From the NCBI GenBank assembly GCA_038373865.1, contig JAXGGA010001114.1:62001-126000 (forward strand): a stretch of DNA of 64,000 bases. Reading direction: 5' to 3'. Position numbers and translations under genes: made by a program. Origin of the DNA: Uloborus plumipes. Taxonomy: Eukaryota; Arthropoda; Arachnida; Araneae; Uloboridae. Below the pieces are notes generated by a model, which worked only from the letters and a program-made list of their open reading frames with translations, searched no databases and had not been told where the DNA came from. Below, in pieces: positions 32,744-45,470 of this stretch. Within the stretch, counting starts at the first letter, position 1. Each line of letters opens with the position of its first letter.

Positions 32744-35700
32744 TATTGTATATACGAGCAATAAGAGTTTTGGGCCACGTTGTAGTACATAAGCGGAAGC
32801 ACAGCTAACTCGTAAGGTGCGTCGCCAAATAGCTCTCCCGGTGCCAACTTTATCTTTAACCTATTTTGACTATGTTTTATTTATATGTGCTAATATTTTA
32901 ATGAACATGTTTCAAAAGTTTTTGCATCCTGGATTCTTTTAAGCAACAATACCACAATTTAAGTATTTTTTTGTGACGAATATATGTCAACACAATTCAT
33001 ATTGACATATACATAAATTGCAACTTTCATATTCGACAGTATACAAAAAAAATAACGGAATTAAACCAGATGGAGGAAATAATTAAGTAAAAATACTTCA
33101 CGATCAACAGGAGTAAACTACTGCAGTCTGGTTTTTAATTCGAGAATTCAATTCATTTGATCCTGAACTATTCACAATATTTTAAAAGTTGTGATAGTTT
33201 CAGAAACGTAGTGTTGGTGAGTTTTCAAGAATCATGGGGCCCTCAAAACACTTAAAGGAAAATTCATTCTTATATTTTCGGACAATAAATATTTATTGCG
33301 ACTTAAATTGCATAAAACGTAAGTGTTTAAAGTACAAATATAGTTTTCTAAATCAACGATATATTGAGATTGGGACACAATAATATAGACATAAGTTAGA
33401 GGGAAAGTAACAAAAGGAAACCGTAAATTTGGTGCCGGGGTATTCGAAACTAATTTCGTATGTGAATTTAGTGCTCTTAATTCAAATAAGACACTAGTTT
33501 TTACGTAGGAGCTTCAAGTTCTCAGCTATAATATTTGCAGTATATGAGACATGGGTTTAAGCTAAATTCATAAAGCAAAAAACACACACAAAACACGAAA
33601 TTTTTACCACTATTATCGTATACAAATATTTAAAGCCTGATTACGAAACAAGCCAACTAAACTTTGGTCTTGAACCCCAATTTTTAAGAACCGCAAAATG
33701 TCTAAAATGATAATATCTGCTAGCCAAAAAAAAAAAAGAGATATAAATATACATATCCAAGATTATCTATCTTAATCTGGATGTGTTAAGGAAAGTTCCA
33801 AACACAGGGACTAACAACTCAAAAATTTGCTGCTAAAGGGTTTTTGTTTCCTCTCCTGCCACTAAACTGCTAGGATTCTTTTTCATGCTTTCTGGGTAAA
33901 GAGGGAAAATAACCTTATCTCTAAGATTGAATACCCTGATATCCTTAAATTCGAGAGCCACTTTTGGATCGAAGCAAAGGAAGAGGGAAATTTCATTCTC
34001 CTGTACTTCATTCAATTTGGCTTTTCCCAGCTGGGCTGGAGAAAAATATCGTAGTACAAAAGGGGGGAAATGGGAAAAAGACTTAAAAGATGTGTTTTTT
34101 TTTATTTTGTGGAAAATATTCGTTGTTAAACTTGTGCACTATTTAAACTTTAAAAGTTTATCATCTGAAATGTACATATGCATTTTAATTGATAAACAGA
34201 AAAACCACATACTTGACAAGATGACTAGATTTTGCAGAATAACATTGTTTAAAAAAAATCTTTCAAAATATCTTCATTCTGCTCAGTTGCATTCAAAGTT
34301 GTAAAACATCCTAATGAAGAAAATAAAAAGGCGTTTTTGAAACTCTGCGAGGTTTAAATATCTTCAATAATCTTCAATCTAAATTCGCAAAAGTTTTTTC
34401 ATTCGGCGAATTATTGACAGAACTATAGGAAATATCATGGAAAGCAAATGTTCTGTATTTAGTTAAATTTCCTTTTTTGCCTTTTAATTTTCTCAAAGTT
34501 ATCTTTCTTTGAAGTTTTTATTCACGTAAACGGCTCTAGATTTTTGCTTGCTATGTACATTTACAACATATACATAGACTTATAGATTTATAACTTATAC
34601 AACTTATAATAACTGATATTGCTAAATCTTAGACAGGTGCAAAATCTATACAAGAAAAAAAGTATTTTGAGTATTTCCCTCCCTGCAGCTTGTGTAAATT
34701 CTAATTATTTTTGAATTATAACTGGAGAAAAACTTTTCATGCACTTAGTTAATTTTCCAATTTGACAACAATAACTGATAGCTTAATTATATATTGCCTT
34801 CAGAAGGTAGAGCGCAGTGTCTAAAGAAATGAGTTTTCAGATATTAAAAAAAAAAAGTTTTGGATTCAACACTAACAGTAGAGGAGCGTTGGGCATTGAC
34901 GGTTTTATTTTCCCTAGAAACCAAATGAGAAAGCTTGTGCAATGAAGCTGAAGTACAACTGACGACAAAATGTAAAAAATGAAGAATACAACAGATTTAC
35001 CGATAATCCACTTTATATTCTCACGGCAGTTATAGTACACTCTATTTGTACACACAAATCTGAATTATTTATACACATTTATCTAATTAAGGAAAACACC
35101 AATCTTCATTCCGAGTATAGTTTGTATTATAATTGATCATAATGTAAAAGTAAAATAGCATAAAGTGCTTCAGAAATTTTTAAGCATTAAACCCTACATA
35201 AATAAACAACGTTTAGGCTAGCAGCGAGAAAGCAAAACAAAAACTTAAAGCGCCAAAAACGTGGAGTTTGCTTGAAATAAAAATTGATTTATTTCTGCAC
35301 TGAGGTTATGCATAAATAAAGCCGCCTGCAGAAAAAAAGCTGAAGGCTTCAAAAAGAATTTCTGTTAATGAAGTAAAAATAAACTTGAAGAATTTCCCCC
35401 TTTTTTTGCAGAAAATTCAAGATTTCCTGATCATCTCCATTAATGAAAACAGTTGGTTCTTTTCCTGTTAAATTTCTTTCAACAAAAGTTTTCATGATTT
35501 AATTTCCATTCTTTCTTTAATTTTGATCATTTGTGGTTAATGTTGTGTGTTAAATATCCCGAAAAGAGTAAACACACATTTTCTTTACATTATCTCTTTT
35601 TCTTGACAATTGCATCGTTCATTGTAAAAGTGAGGAATCTCCATGTAAACGATTTTGCCATGCTGCATTACATAAAGCTTTTTGCAAATTTTTCCTTAGG

Positions 35701-36015
35701 GGAAAAATTCAATTGATCATCTATTATTAGTCATCAGATATACTGTAACTCTTTGCATGTTTGGAAATTGACTCTCAGTTAATATATCTTGTGAAAAGTG
35801 TTTTACCTGGCTAACACTTTTATTTATACTAAAAATATCTCTAAAAATGAGTTACTATTTAAAAACAAATCCACATTTGGAAAATATGAAGATAGACGAT
35901 TTTTGCAATGAATGCCACAATTAGTGCTTTCTTACAATGTTTACATTTCAATTACTTGTGAAAATTTGTTTAGTGGATAATTTTACTGGTGTTGCTTTTT
36001 ATGCACCAAAAACTA
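32744..36015. other. Unannotated AT-rich DNA
   Basis: More than 3 kb with no gene, inverted-repeat element or tandem array recognised. The open frames near 33927-34304 and 34837-35055 have no domain features. Confidence 0.4.
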
Positions 36016-37450
36016 CACTGGCGGAAAAAAAATCCCAACACCAAGAAAGACTTGTGTTAGATAAACGAAATTTGATAGGCGTGTTTATACAACTGAAAGA
36101 TGACATCGATTGAAATTTCGAGTTCCGCGCATTAGTGTGGCGCAGCTGGCGTCACTCAGAACATTCAAATAAGGCTTGTTTTAAAAGCGTGTTGTGAAGC
36201 TCGTGTGTATTATTTTTCCGTGAAATTTGACAAATTGCGTTCATCTTAGATAGAAATGCCTTTAAGATGACGAAGAAAGCCATTATCAACAGCTCACCGA
36301 GTTTAAACGAGGTCGTACAATTTGGCTATGAGAAGGTGGATTTTCATTTCGCGATATTGCAGAAAGACTTGGGTGGGAATGTTTCCACCATGCATGATTA
36401 TTGGAAGCTATGGGCAAGGGATGGTACTACCTCAAGAAGATCGAGTTCCGAGCTGCCACGTGGCACGACTGAGAAGGAAGATCGCCGAATCTTGCGTACG
36501 GCTGTGGCGCATCGTACTGCATCTGCGGTTGAAATTCGAGCTGCAGTTGGTACTGTCGTGACCCAAGGAACGGTAAGTAACTGTTTACTTCAAGGACAGC
36601 TCCGAGCCAGGCAACCTGCAGCCGGTATTCCATTGATTGCAAACCATTGCATTTTCCGACGCCAGTGGTGCCACGACAGAGCTCATTGGAGGTCGGAGTG
36701 GAGATCTGTTGTAATTTTTGATGAAAACAGATTCTGCCGTAGTGCCAGTGGTGGCTGTATATTGGTCAGAAGGAGGTCAGGGGACCGCCTGCATCCAAGC
36801 GGTCTACGGCCTAGACACACGAGACCCACACCTGGAGTTATGGTCTCGGGATCGGGAGCAATTTCTTACGACAGCAGGGGCACGCTTGTGGTTATCCCAA
36901 ACTCACTGACTGAAAATTTGTCGTCAGTCTGGTAATTTAACCAGTAGTACAGCCCTTCATGAGTAGCATTCAAAGGGGAGTTTTCCAACAGGATAACGCT
37001 CACCCTCACATCGCTGCTGTAATGCAATGTACTCTACAGAGTGCTGACATGTTACCATGACCTGCAAAATCACCAGGTATGTCTCCAATTGATAACGTAT
37101 GGGATATCATTGGACGGCACCTCTAGCATCATGCACAGTCAGCAATGACGGTCCTAGTATTGACACAACAAGTGCAACAAGCATGGAACTCCATGCTACA
37201 AAGTGACATTCGGCACCTGTATGACATAATGCATGCACGCTTGCAGGCTTGCCTTCAAAATTCTGGGGGTTACACCCTCTACTAAATTAACATAATTTCA
37301 CATTTGCACAGCATTTTCTTGAGCTTAAATTAGGCAGTGATCTTGTACATTTAATCAATTAAACATGTTAACTAGACAATTGCATTACCAGAATTTCATT
37401 ACTCTACAGAAATTTTTTCTTGGTGTTGGGATTTTTTTTTTCCGCCAGTG
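36016..37450 (+). mobile_element. Tc1-like transposon, 1,435 bp, inactive
   Basis: TA duplications flank it (36014-36015 and 37451-37452). The ends CACTGGCGGAAAAAAAATCC continue into CAACACCAAGAAAG and are inverted almost perfectly. It holds a mutated transposase gene on the + strand. Confidence 0.92.
36267..37284 (+). pseudogene. Degenerate Tc1-like transposase
   Basis: The first 222 codons are open: helix-turn-helix region, LPRGTTEKEDRRILRTAVAH, first catalytic Asp in VVIFDENRFC, then GVMVSGSGAISYDSRG. A frameshift or deletion at about 36915-36985 breaks the frame. Downstream pieces read FQQDNAHPHIAAVMQCTLQS (second Asp present), SPGMSPIDNVWDIIG, and LQQVQQAWN-like helices to YDIMHARLQACLQNSGGYTL. 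In the third motif the expected Glu (SPIEHVWD) is changed to Asp, and in-frame stops occur (around 37060 and 37122). The enzyme is dead. Confidence 0.85.
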
Positions 37451-37554
37451 TAGTTTAAGTTTTCTGCATTTCTTAATAAAGATCTCATCATTATTCTTTT
37501 TAGCCTACTTTCCCGTTAAAAATAAAAGAAAGACGAAAACAGTATAATGCGTCC

Positions 37555-37622
37555 AAAAATATCGCCAAGTCCAAAAAATATCGCCAAGTTAAAAAAATAT
37601 CGCCAAGTCCGAAAAAAAAAGT
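37555..37622. repeat. Short tandem repeat, AAATATCGCCAAGTCC units
   Basis: Three units of about 20 bp, the last less complete. They sit just upstream of the 146-bp tandem array. The TCGCCAAG core also appears in the Helitrons at 2265-5539. Confidence 0.75.
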
Positions 37623-37741
37623 CAAAATGAAATAAAAAGGCAAAATAAATATCGAAAAATTAAAAATTTGAAAGTGAGGTATTGAGATGGGGAATTTGTG
37701 TGTCGGTCGGTCGGTCTGTCTGTCCCCCCCCCCCTCCCTAA

Positions 37742-38300
37742 TAATTTTTGAATGAACATTCCGATTTGGACAAACTTTTTTTTGTTGGAAAGATCTCGGC
37801 GAGTACAGCTCATTCCCATATTTGATTTTTCGATTTGAACAATTTTTGGTTAACTTTGAACCGTTCAAACAATATGTCCCGCGATGCTAACTTTTGAGTG
37901 AACAGTCCGATTTGACCAAACTTTTTTTTGTTGGAAAGATCTTATCAAGGATACTTCATTCCCGTATTTACATTTCCTATTTGAACAATTTTTCGGTTAA
38001 CATTGAACCGCTCAAGCAAGCTGTAACCCTTAATAACTTTTGAGTGAATCGTCCGAGTTAAATAAACTTTTTTTTGTTCGAAGGATCTCAGCAAGGATAC
38101 TTCATTACCGTATTTAAATTTTCAATTTGAACATTTTTTCGTTCATCATTGAACCGTTTAAGCAACCTTTCCCCACCTAATAACTTTTGAGTGAACCGTC
38201 CGAATGGAATAAACTTTTTTTTGTTTGAAAGATCTCGCAGAGGCTTATTCCCATATTTCGCTTTTTGATTTGAACCATTTTTCGTTCAATATTGTGGGGG
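37742..38300. repeat. 146-bp tandem repeat, about 3.8 copies
   Basis: The anchor TAACTTTTGAGTGAAC (first copy TAATTTTTGAATGAAC) recurs at 37742, 37888, 38034 and 38181, a regular 146-147 bp period. Each unit also contains AAACTTTTTTTTGTT, AAGATCTC and a TTGAACCG(C/T)TCAAGCAA-like end. A short C-rich and GTCTGTCG tract precedes it. Confidence 0.9.
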
Positions 38301-40526
38301 TTTAAGTTGAATGCTACGGGGTTAAGCTACGGGGAATTTAAGTTGAATGTTGATCCTGAACTTAAAGTCGGATTTCCTTCAAACTAGCTTTGTAAGAAAA
38401 TGGTTTTGATAAATAATGTTTGTAAAGTACTTTTCTGAATAATCTTCTGTTAGTACTCTGATTCCGACTCCGACTCCGCAAACATGGCGGAAATGCAGGC
38501 TCAGAAAAAAAATGACTGATTGTGCAGACGATTTTTTTGTTTATTTATTCATTTGTTTTATTATAGTTATTATTATTATTATTTTTCTTTTTTCCTGGCA
38601 GACGATTTTTTTTTGTAACAAAATTTTTTCATTCACGAGAGCATTTTATTCTTTATTTATATTTAACAACTCGCAACGGATTAAAAATGAAATTTGAGAC
38701 ATTTTATTAACGTACGAGTTTTTTTTCTTTTTTTCTTTCTTTGATAAAATGTGTTTTGATGCTCTTTGTACTTTTATTTATTTATTTTTTTTTTGAAAAC
38801 TATTGAGGGTTTTTTGAAGAACTGTAACAATTCTTTAAAAGGGGCGACAAAACTTTATTTATTCGTTTATTTACTTTTTACGTGTCTATTTCATCTGATG
38901 AGAGGGGTATATTTTGCTTTTAGAAATCAGCTTTAAGTGCTAAAAAGGTATGTTTGACATAGTTTTCAGTCTCAGATAATCAAGAGAATAATGATCAGAT
39001 GCTAGAATGCCGATGTCGATGTGCGGGAAAGTAGGCTAGTTTAATTCTTGACAGAACTTCTTGTTTAAACTTTGGAAATCAAATAGCTATGTTTTTTATC
39101 TTTTCTCATTAGATGTACATATGTGCATGTTCGTATTTTATCATTCTAGAAAATTTGGAGTTTCATTCGGCAAATTTCTCTTTCTAAATATTTAACTTCG
39201 ATGGATGAGAGAAACATCTTTCGGTTAACGAATGTGTCAATGATCTTTATAATCCAATTAAAAAACTAATTTGACATGGATTTAATCAAATTGACTAGTA
39301 TACTGCTTTCATCAAAATCGTTTTTTTTTTAGAAAAAAACCCTTTTGTCTCTCAGTCAAAGGTTTCTGACGATCAAATTTTTTGACACGTTTTGTACCCA
39401 TTCGCAGGCTCAAGTTTCAATTCAAGTGACTTCGCGGAAAACAGATAGAATCCCTTTTTCCCTGTTACATTCAATAAAATGGAATCTCCTTCATTTGGCT
39501 CCTTGAATATTTTCACGTGTTTTGTGGGCAGAGTGTTTGCCTTATTCTAGGGATTTTAAAAGTTAACTGAATTTTTGTACATTCGAATATAAGGAACAAT
39601 TACGTATCATAATAAAAATATCAACTTTCTAAGTAGCTTCCTTGCACCAAAAAAAATTCTGAGAAGTACGTATTTCTGGTATGACCGAACGGTCATAAAC
39701 GTAATACGTACAAATGTATATAAATATATATATATATATATTTTTTTTTTCAAACATAATTTTAAAAAAATGGTGCTTCATATTTTATCCACAATTAAAA
39801 ACCAAAGTTTAAAATTCTGAGTGCAAAGTTCAAATTAATGCGTAAAAATGTCACATTTGTGGAAATTGAGCATAAACGAAACTTTTACACTTGTTTTTTT
39901 CGATACGAATCATTTTGAAGGAAAAAGGGCTGACAAAGTTTGCGATCTAGAAAATATATTGAACGATAAAAATCACTATTTACTATAGTCAAATTCAAAT
40001 CTATTGCTGTAAAGTATTTTTCGCAAATTTTACTAAAAATACGAAATTACTCCTACATTTTAGGAAGAATACTTACTAGCCCAGTTCCACTTAGGTACTT
40101 GTTCAGAAACTCGCTGCTAATATTTGCCAGATCTATATGGACACATTCCTTCAAGTAGGTTCTCTCAAAGTTTACTAAGAATGCAAATTTATGGATCATT
40201 AGAACAACTTCTGTTTGCTTCGAGAGTTATTTGGGTGAGGGAAAGACGAGACTCAATTTGAATTTCTAAATTTTCTGATTGTGATTCAGAAAATATTCTC
40301 ACATATTATAACGAGTATGAAAATTCACCAAACTCTTTATTTTTAAGGTTATATGAGGTTTGGTAATACAGTGTACTTACGTATATTAAATATTTTGAGT
40401 GTATTATGATTCAATATTTCCTCGCTAATTTTAAATTGATTAATTAAACAATGCAATAACTTGTATAGATACATAGTAAAGTAATAAACGACATAATAAT
40501 TATAATTTGTGAAAGATAGGTTTTTA
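38301..40526. other. Unannotated AT-rich DNA
   Basis: A TA microsatellite near 39719-39741 and poly(T) runs. Nothing else was recognised. Confidence 0.4.
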
Positions 40527-41037
40527 CCCATTAATGCCTAGCATCCCTTTTTAGGGACGGTCCAAAAAAGGGTCTGAATTTCCCCAAAATGAACATTTCA
40601 ACCAAATAATAGTGTTCAATGAGTACCTTCGTATTGTTTCAATTCGTTATTAACAGAGGGCAGCTCATAACCATTGTAAAGTATGTTCTGTAGCAGTTTT
40701 AATATAATCTTTATCAAAAATTACATCGTTCACAATCTGAAGAAAAAAGCTAAGTTTTCAAACTTATTCCCAGCTTTCCAGTTTAGATTAATTGCTGATT
40801 TTATTTCATCTTTTAAAATGTCTTTATAAATATTATATCGTTGGCAGAAAAAAAATTTAGAAAAAAAATATGTACCCTCTGGGTTCTATCGTAACTTTTA
40901 AGGTACGATTTTTCTTTCCTTAATAAACCAGCTATTTTTTTACATAATATTTTTTTTATTATTTTTCCTGTCCATTAAACACTTTTTGTAACCAGTATAC
41001 AAAATATCTTTGAAAAAAAAATGTCAGGCATTAATGG
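40527..41037. mobile_element. 511-bp MITE flanked by TTTA
   Basis: The left end CCCATTAATGCCTAGCAT and the inverted right end CCATTAATGCCTGACAT form short TIRs. TTTA occurs on both sides (40523-40526 and 41038-41041). CCC-type ends and a TTAA-like target suggest a piggyBac relative, though TTTA is not the standard TTAA. No gene inside. Confidence 0.65.
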
Positions 41038-41041
41038 TTTA

Positions 41042-41486
41042 ACAAACACTATTAGACACCTTTGGAAAGCCAATTTTAAACATTTAAGTAGACTAGCAAT
41101 TCTCTGTTAAATATCTCGAAGCGGTTATAAGCAAAAAAACTTATCGCATATTAATCGTATTATGAATGCATGAAAGTTGTAAAGTTAATAAAACCACGAG
41201 CATCTTCGTGTAATTAGCCTGGCTCTTGGAAAAAGTCCCGATCTTTTGTACCTCAAAATGAAGAAACATTCGACAACCCTAGTTAACGACACGAATGAGC
41301 TCTCCGTTCGGTATTTTTGGAATTTCTTCAGTGTTCTTAATACATCGCATTGTCGTGCTTGGCACGTAACAGGAATGTTCGAATTAAAATGTCCATTCGA
41401 TATATATCATTTCATTTCTTTCCAGGATCTCCGGAACTACCATTACACGTGGTTTAACCAGTTTTATGTAGCCCTAAAAAGAGCTG
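41042..41486. other. Unannotated AT-rich DNA
   Basis: Nothing was recognised. Confidence 0.4.
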
Positions 41487-41693
41487 TTTTTTTTATCCAG
41501 ACTAGGACCCGAGTTCACCCCTCGTCCAGCACTCTCAGAGTTATTGATTCACTTTGAGGACTTAGTGACCACGAGCCCTTTTGACATCCACAGCCACCAT
41601 TGATAAAGACGGTGGATCTTTAACCGGCCAGGATTAAACCCGGGACCTTCCGATTACGAGTCGGACGCCTTGCTGATCGGGCCACCACGGCCC
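41487..41693 (-). mobile_element. tRNA-derived SINE, minus strand
   Basis: Read on the minus strand, it starts GGGCCGTGGTGGCCCGATCA and continues AGCAAGGCGTCCGACTCGTA, then a B box-like GGTTTAATCC. It ends in an A-run (T-run at 41487-41494 on +). It matches the SINE at 27756-27968 along its length with many substitutions, so both are the same family but of different age. Confidence 0.8.
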
Positions 41694-42658
41694 ATTTAAA
41701 CATATTGAAAAAAAAAAAAAAAAAAAACAGAATCCCCAAATTTGCCGACCCAAGGCATGGGTTAATGAACCCAGCCTCCAGAGTTATAGAACGGAACATC
41801 CGAACGCATAAGAATAGAACAAAAAGCAGTGAAAAGTTGCTTAGGCTAATGGTTAAGTATTTTAACTATACAAAATATACAATTGCAAAAATTATGTGTT
41901 TTATTGTTGAAGTACTGACAAAAAAATAAGATGACTAATTTTTTTTAGCAGGAAAGGGCTCTGAAGTAATAGTGTTGTTACAAAAAGCATTTAAATTTTC
42001 AGAAAAAGTGGTTTGCTGCAAACTGAAAATCTAATTTATATTGAAAATACAATAAATATTATGGATGAAAATGCTCGAAGTTTTATTAAAACTAGTACGA
42101 CGTAAAAATATAATTATAAATTGTTTTTACGATATTTAAATTTGCTTGGCTCAGTATGAAAAATTCCTTACAAATTTGCTTCATATTTCGCTAAAAACGA
42201 TCATAAACAATGCCCACAAATAAACTTACGCCTAGTTTTCCGATAATTATTGGCAACATTGGTAGGAATGCCTCCGACTATCGAGAAATAAGAGAAACTG
42301 TTCTGCTTCACGTTCTACTAATGATGCATTTCACCACTTAAGCTTGCGATGCTTGCGAATGATCCACTTAATGATTACTCAGATTAATGTAATTTTGACA
42401 CTTCTTGTGATGAGTGCAAAGTATTTCCATTCATCCATAGAAGGTACTAAAAATCGAGTTAGATGATATGTGCTAAGTATGTGATGTGTTTTTGTTTCGT
42501 TAATGAACTCCTTTAGTTATTTTTTGACAAACGAAGAGTTATATTGACTTGCTTTTGAAAGATTTTTGTTTTAACCACTAGGGGAATAGCCACCTCTTGC
42601 TTGCTGAAGCTTACCTACCCTAAAGATGCGGGTTACTTGATTACGGCTCGATTTTTAC

Positions 42659-42706
<48 letters not shown>

Positions 42707-42951
42707 GGGGCTAGTTATTTAATTTGTCAGCTTATTTCACTTTATTCATTCACATCTTTAGTTTTTTTAGCTTTACTGATTCAAATATATTAAATTTTAT
42801 GCATTTACTGCCGTATCATAATAAATCAGCTGACTCTTTGGTAACTGACCTCTTTTGACACCTACAAAGTTAATAATATTTTGACCGCTGCTAATGCTCT
42901 CTGAAGATTAGACAGCACATTACCCATGTTTGTTCTTTTTATATGTTTAAA
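41694..42951. other. Unannotated AT-rich DNA with a (TA)n tract
   Basis: A poly(A) run at about 41708-41726 and a pure TA microsatellite at 42661-42702. Nothing else was recognised. Confidence 0.5.
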
Positions 42952-43010
42952 CTAGCTGCGTAGCCCGGCGTTGCACGGGCTGTAATGTAGTGAAGGCAGT
43001 TTGAGAAAAC

Positions 43011-43200
43011 TACTCGCCACAAAGGCGGCTCGCCTTTAAAGAAATGAGGAAAGTTTAAACAGTTTACTCGCCGTCAAGGCGGCTCGCCTTTACAGTAGCG
43101 AGGAAAGTTTCAATTCACTACTCGCCGCCAAGGCGGCTCGCCTTTAAAGTACCAAGGAAAAGTTTAATAAACTACTCCCCGCTAAAGCGGCTCGCTAAAA
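43011..43200. repeat. 54-bp minisatellite in the Helitron 3' region
   Basis: Four units starting TACTCGCC at 43011, 43065, 43119 and 43173, an exact 54-bp period. Each holds the palindrome AAGGCGGCTCGCCTT or a decayed form. Confidence 0.9.
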
Positions 43201-43936
43201 AGCTTTCCTGCATCAAAGAATCAATCGAATTATTTGCACATGCTTCCTCAAAAATAAAGACGATGTCAAGTAGCGCATACTTAGCACTCTCCCTAAATTA
43301 CAAATAAAATTCCTTTCCAAAAACAATTATTTCCAAACCGCTTTCTTCCGGTAAAATTAACTGCAAAATTCTAAACGAAAAAGTTCTTTTAATATTTGGA
43401 TCGAAGCCAGAAAAAGTCCCTTCTAAAAACAGCAATTGCAATTTTATTTAAAAACACATTTTCAAAATGGTACCTGAGAAAAAATATGTCATTAATAATT
43501 AGAATAAAAACAATTGTTAGAACTTTGTTATAACACGTATTCAAAATGACAATGAAAAAAATAACACTCTTTCATTTTAAAAAGTTCAACTTAATTAACG
43601 TTTTAATTCAAAATCGCAACGGAAAGAAATAAATATCTTGGAATTTTAAATAGTTCAATAATTTAATTAACGTTTTAATTCAAAATGGCAACGGTAAGAA
43701 AAAATGTCTTGGAAGTTTAATCATTAATTATCCTTAATCGCATTAAATTTGACTACTTATTAATTAAACATTCGCTTTAAATTTGACTACTTATGGATCG
43801 CAGCCAGAAAAAGTCCCTTCTAAAAACAGCAATTGCAATTTTATTTAAAAACACATTTTCAAAATGGTACCTGAGAAAAAATATGTCATTAATAATTAGA
43901 ATAAAAACAATTGTTAGAACTTTGTTATAACACGTA

Positions 43937-45228
43937 CCGTAAAATGGGGTTAATCGGAACACTTTTCAGCTTTGATTGTAAAAAAAGCAGTTAAAAGATT
44001 TTTTTTAGTTTGATTTTTTGAGTAAAAACTTCGGTCTTGCTTTACTTTTGATATTCCAAGCAAAGACAAAAGATTTTGAGCAATTATTATTAAAATATAT
44101 AGCAAATTATGGGTGTTCCGAATCACCCCGCTGATAGGGGTCAATCGGAACACTTGTTAAAATTTTTATTTTTTTTCAATTTAATCTGTAATAGGTCTCA
44201 CAAACATGAGTAATATTGATGGGGGAGAATAAGAACAGATAATTACTGTCAAATAAATGTATAATTTCAGTACCAGTAAACGTTTATAATTTGTGAAAAT
44301 TCAAAATAATTCTGAACTTATGAAAAATGAAAAGTAATTTTAAGAAAAGCTTTTGAATTGAAATGCAAAGATTTAACATGAATGGAAGTCACTCATGTCA
44401 TCCACAAATATGTACTTGTCCTTAAAACTAGCAATTGTGACTTGGCTTAAGTTTTTTCATAACATCTCCTGGGATGAACTCTACCTTTTCTTTAGTTTTT
44501 TGAAATTTCTGGGTTTCGGGGATTGTCCTGAAAGATTTTTTCGCTTATTCATCACTTTCTGTGTGCTGGACGGTTTACTACATAAAGTCTATGTGACTTT
44601 CTCCCTTTTATTTTAAGTAAAAAAAAGTCTCCTGGAGAAAAAATCTTTTGAAATCTGTAACTTTTGTCATTCTAAGATCTAGTTGCTCACGAGAAGGGAT
44701 AAACAGTAATAAATCCTTGTCCCTTTCTTGATTAGAAGAATTGGGGTTAGAATCTTGATTTTTCAAACAATTTCCTTCAAATAAGTTTGAATTGGAACAA
44801 CAGAACTAAGTGTTCCGATTCACCCCGCAAATTTTTTTTCCATGGCATTTTTCAGAATTCTTCACTTTTATGACACAATTTATAAAAAATGTAAATTCTA
44901 ATGTGGTATTCTGTTGTTCAGATACATGTATAATTGAAACATACCACTCATAGTTTTTAAATATAAGAAGGTTTGTTCTTGCATATGAAGTTTTGCAGTC
45001 TATGAAAATGTGATGTTTTATAGCATTCAACGTGCAGCCCTCTTTAGAAGCCAGTAGCGTTGCCAGATTGACAAAAGTATTTTTTTCCTACTTCCTATGA
45101 TCTTACCTTTCTAAAAAAAAAATTCATGGCGAAAAATACCCAATAGTATATTTATGAAGAATTTCTTTGTACGGTTGGGAAGTTTTGTTCCGATTGACCC
45201 CGCTGTTCCTATACACCCAGTTTTACGG
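43937..45228. mobile_element. 1,292-bp TA-flanked TIR element with repeated CCGATT-ACCCC motifs
   Basis: The ends CCGTAAAATGGGG and (inverted) CCGTAAAACTGGG are flanked by TA. Related copies elsewhere in the same Helitron read CACGTATTCAAAATGAC without the insert, which fixes the insertion point and the TA duplication. The motif TTCCGATTSACCCCGC or its inverse occurs near both ends and inside (about 43946, 44113, 44143, 44811 and 45187). No transposase was recognised. Confidence 0.85.
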
Positions 45229-45302
45229 TATTTAAAATGACAATGGAAAAAAAAAACACTCTTTCATTTTAAAAAGTTCAATTTAATTAACGTTTTAATT
45301 TA

Positions 45303-45470
45303 GGGCCGAATTCAAGTGAAACACCATTGCAGTCACTTCGAGGCGATCGCATATTGCAACCGCTACTGTAAGTCGAATTCAAGTGAATTTGTTTCACTTG
45401 AATCCAAATTTTGGAATTTGCGATTGCATTGGTGAGTTGCGATCGTCCGTGTTTCACTTGAATTCCTGCC
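45303..45470. mobile_element. 168-bp MITE with TTA target duplication
   Basis: The ends GGGCCGAATTCAAGTGAAAC and (inverted) GGCAGGAATTCAAGTGAAAC, flanked by TTA on both sides. The paralogous uninterrupted sequence at 43599-43622 shows TCA at that place. Three-base TTA/TWA duplications are typical of PIF/Harbinger MITEs. A 2-base TA reading is also possible. Further GAATTCAAGTGAA copies lie inside. Confidence 0.8.

Noticed and set aside
33927..34304. 125-aa open frame
   Set aside because: Low-complexity composition, no recognisable domain, and no splice or start context.
43011..43200. CRISPR-like repeat array
   Set aside because: The period has no unique spacers. It is a plain minisatellite in a eukaryotic Helitron.
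44395..44616. 73-aa hydrophobic open frame inside the 43937-45228 element
   Set aside because: No transposase motif. Probably a chance frame in AT-rich DNA.
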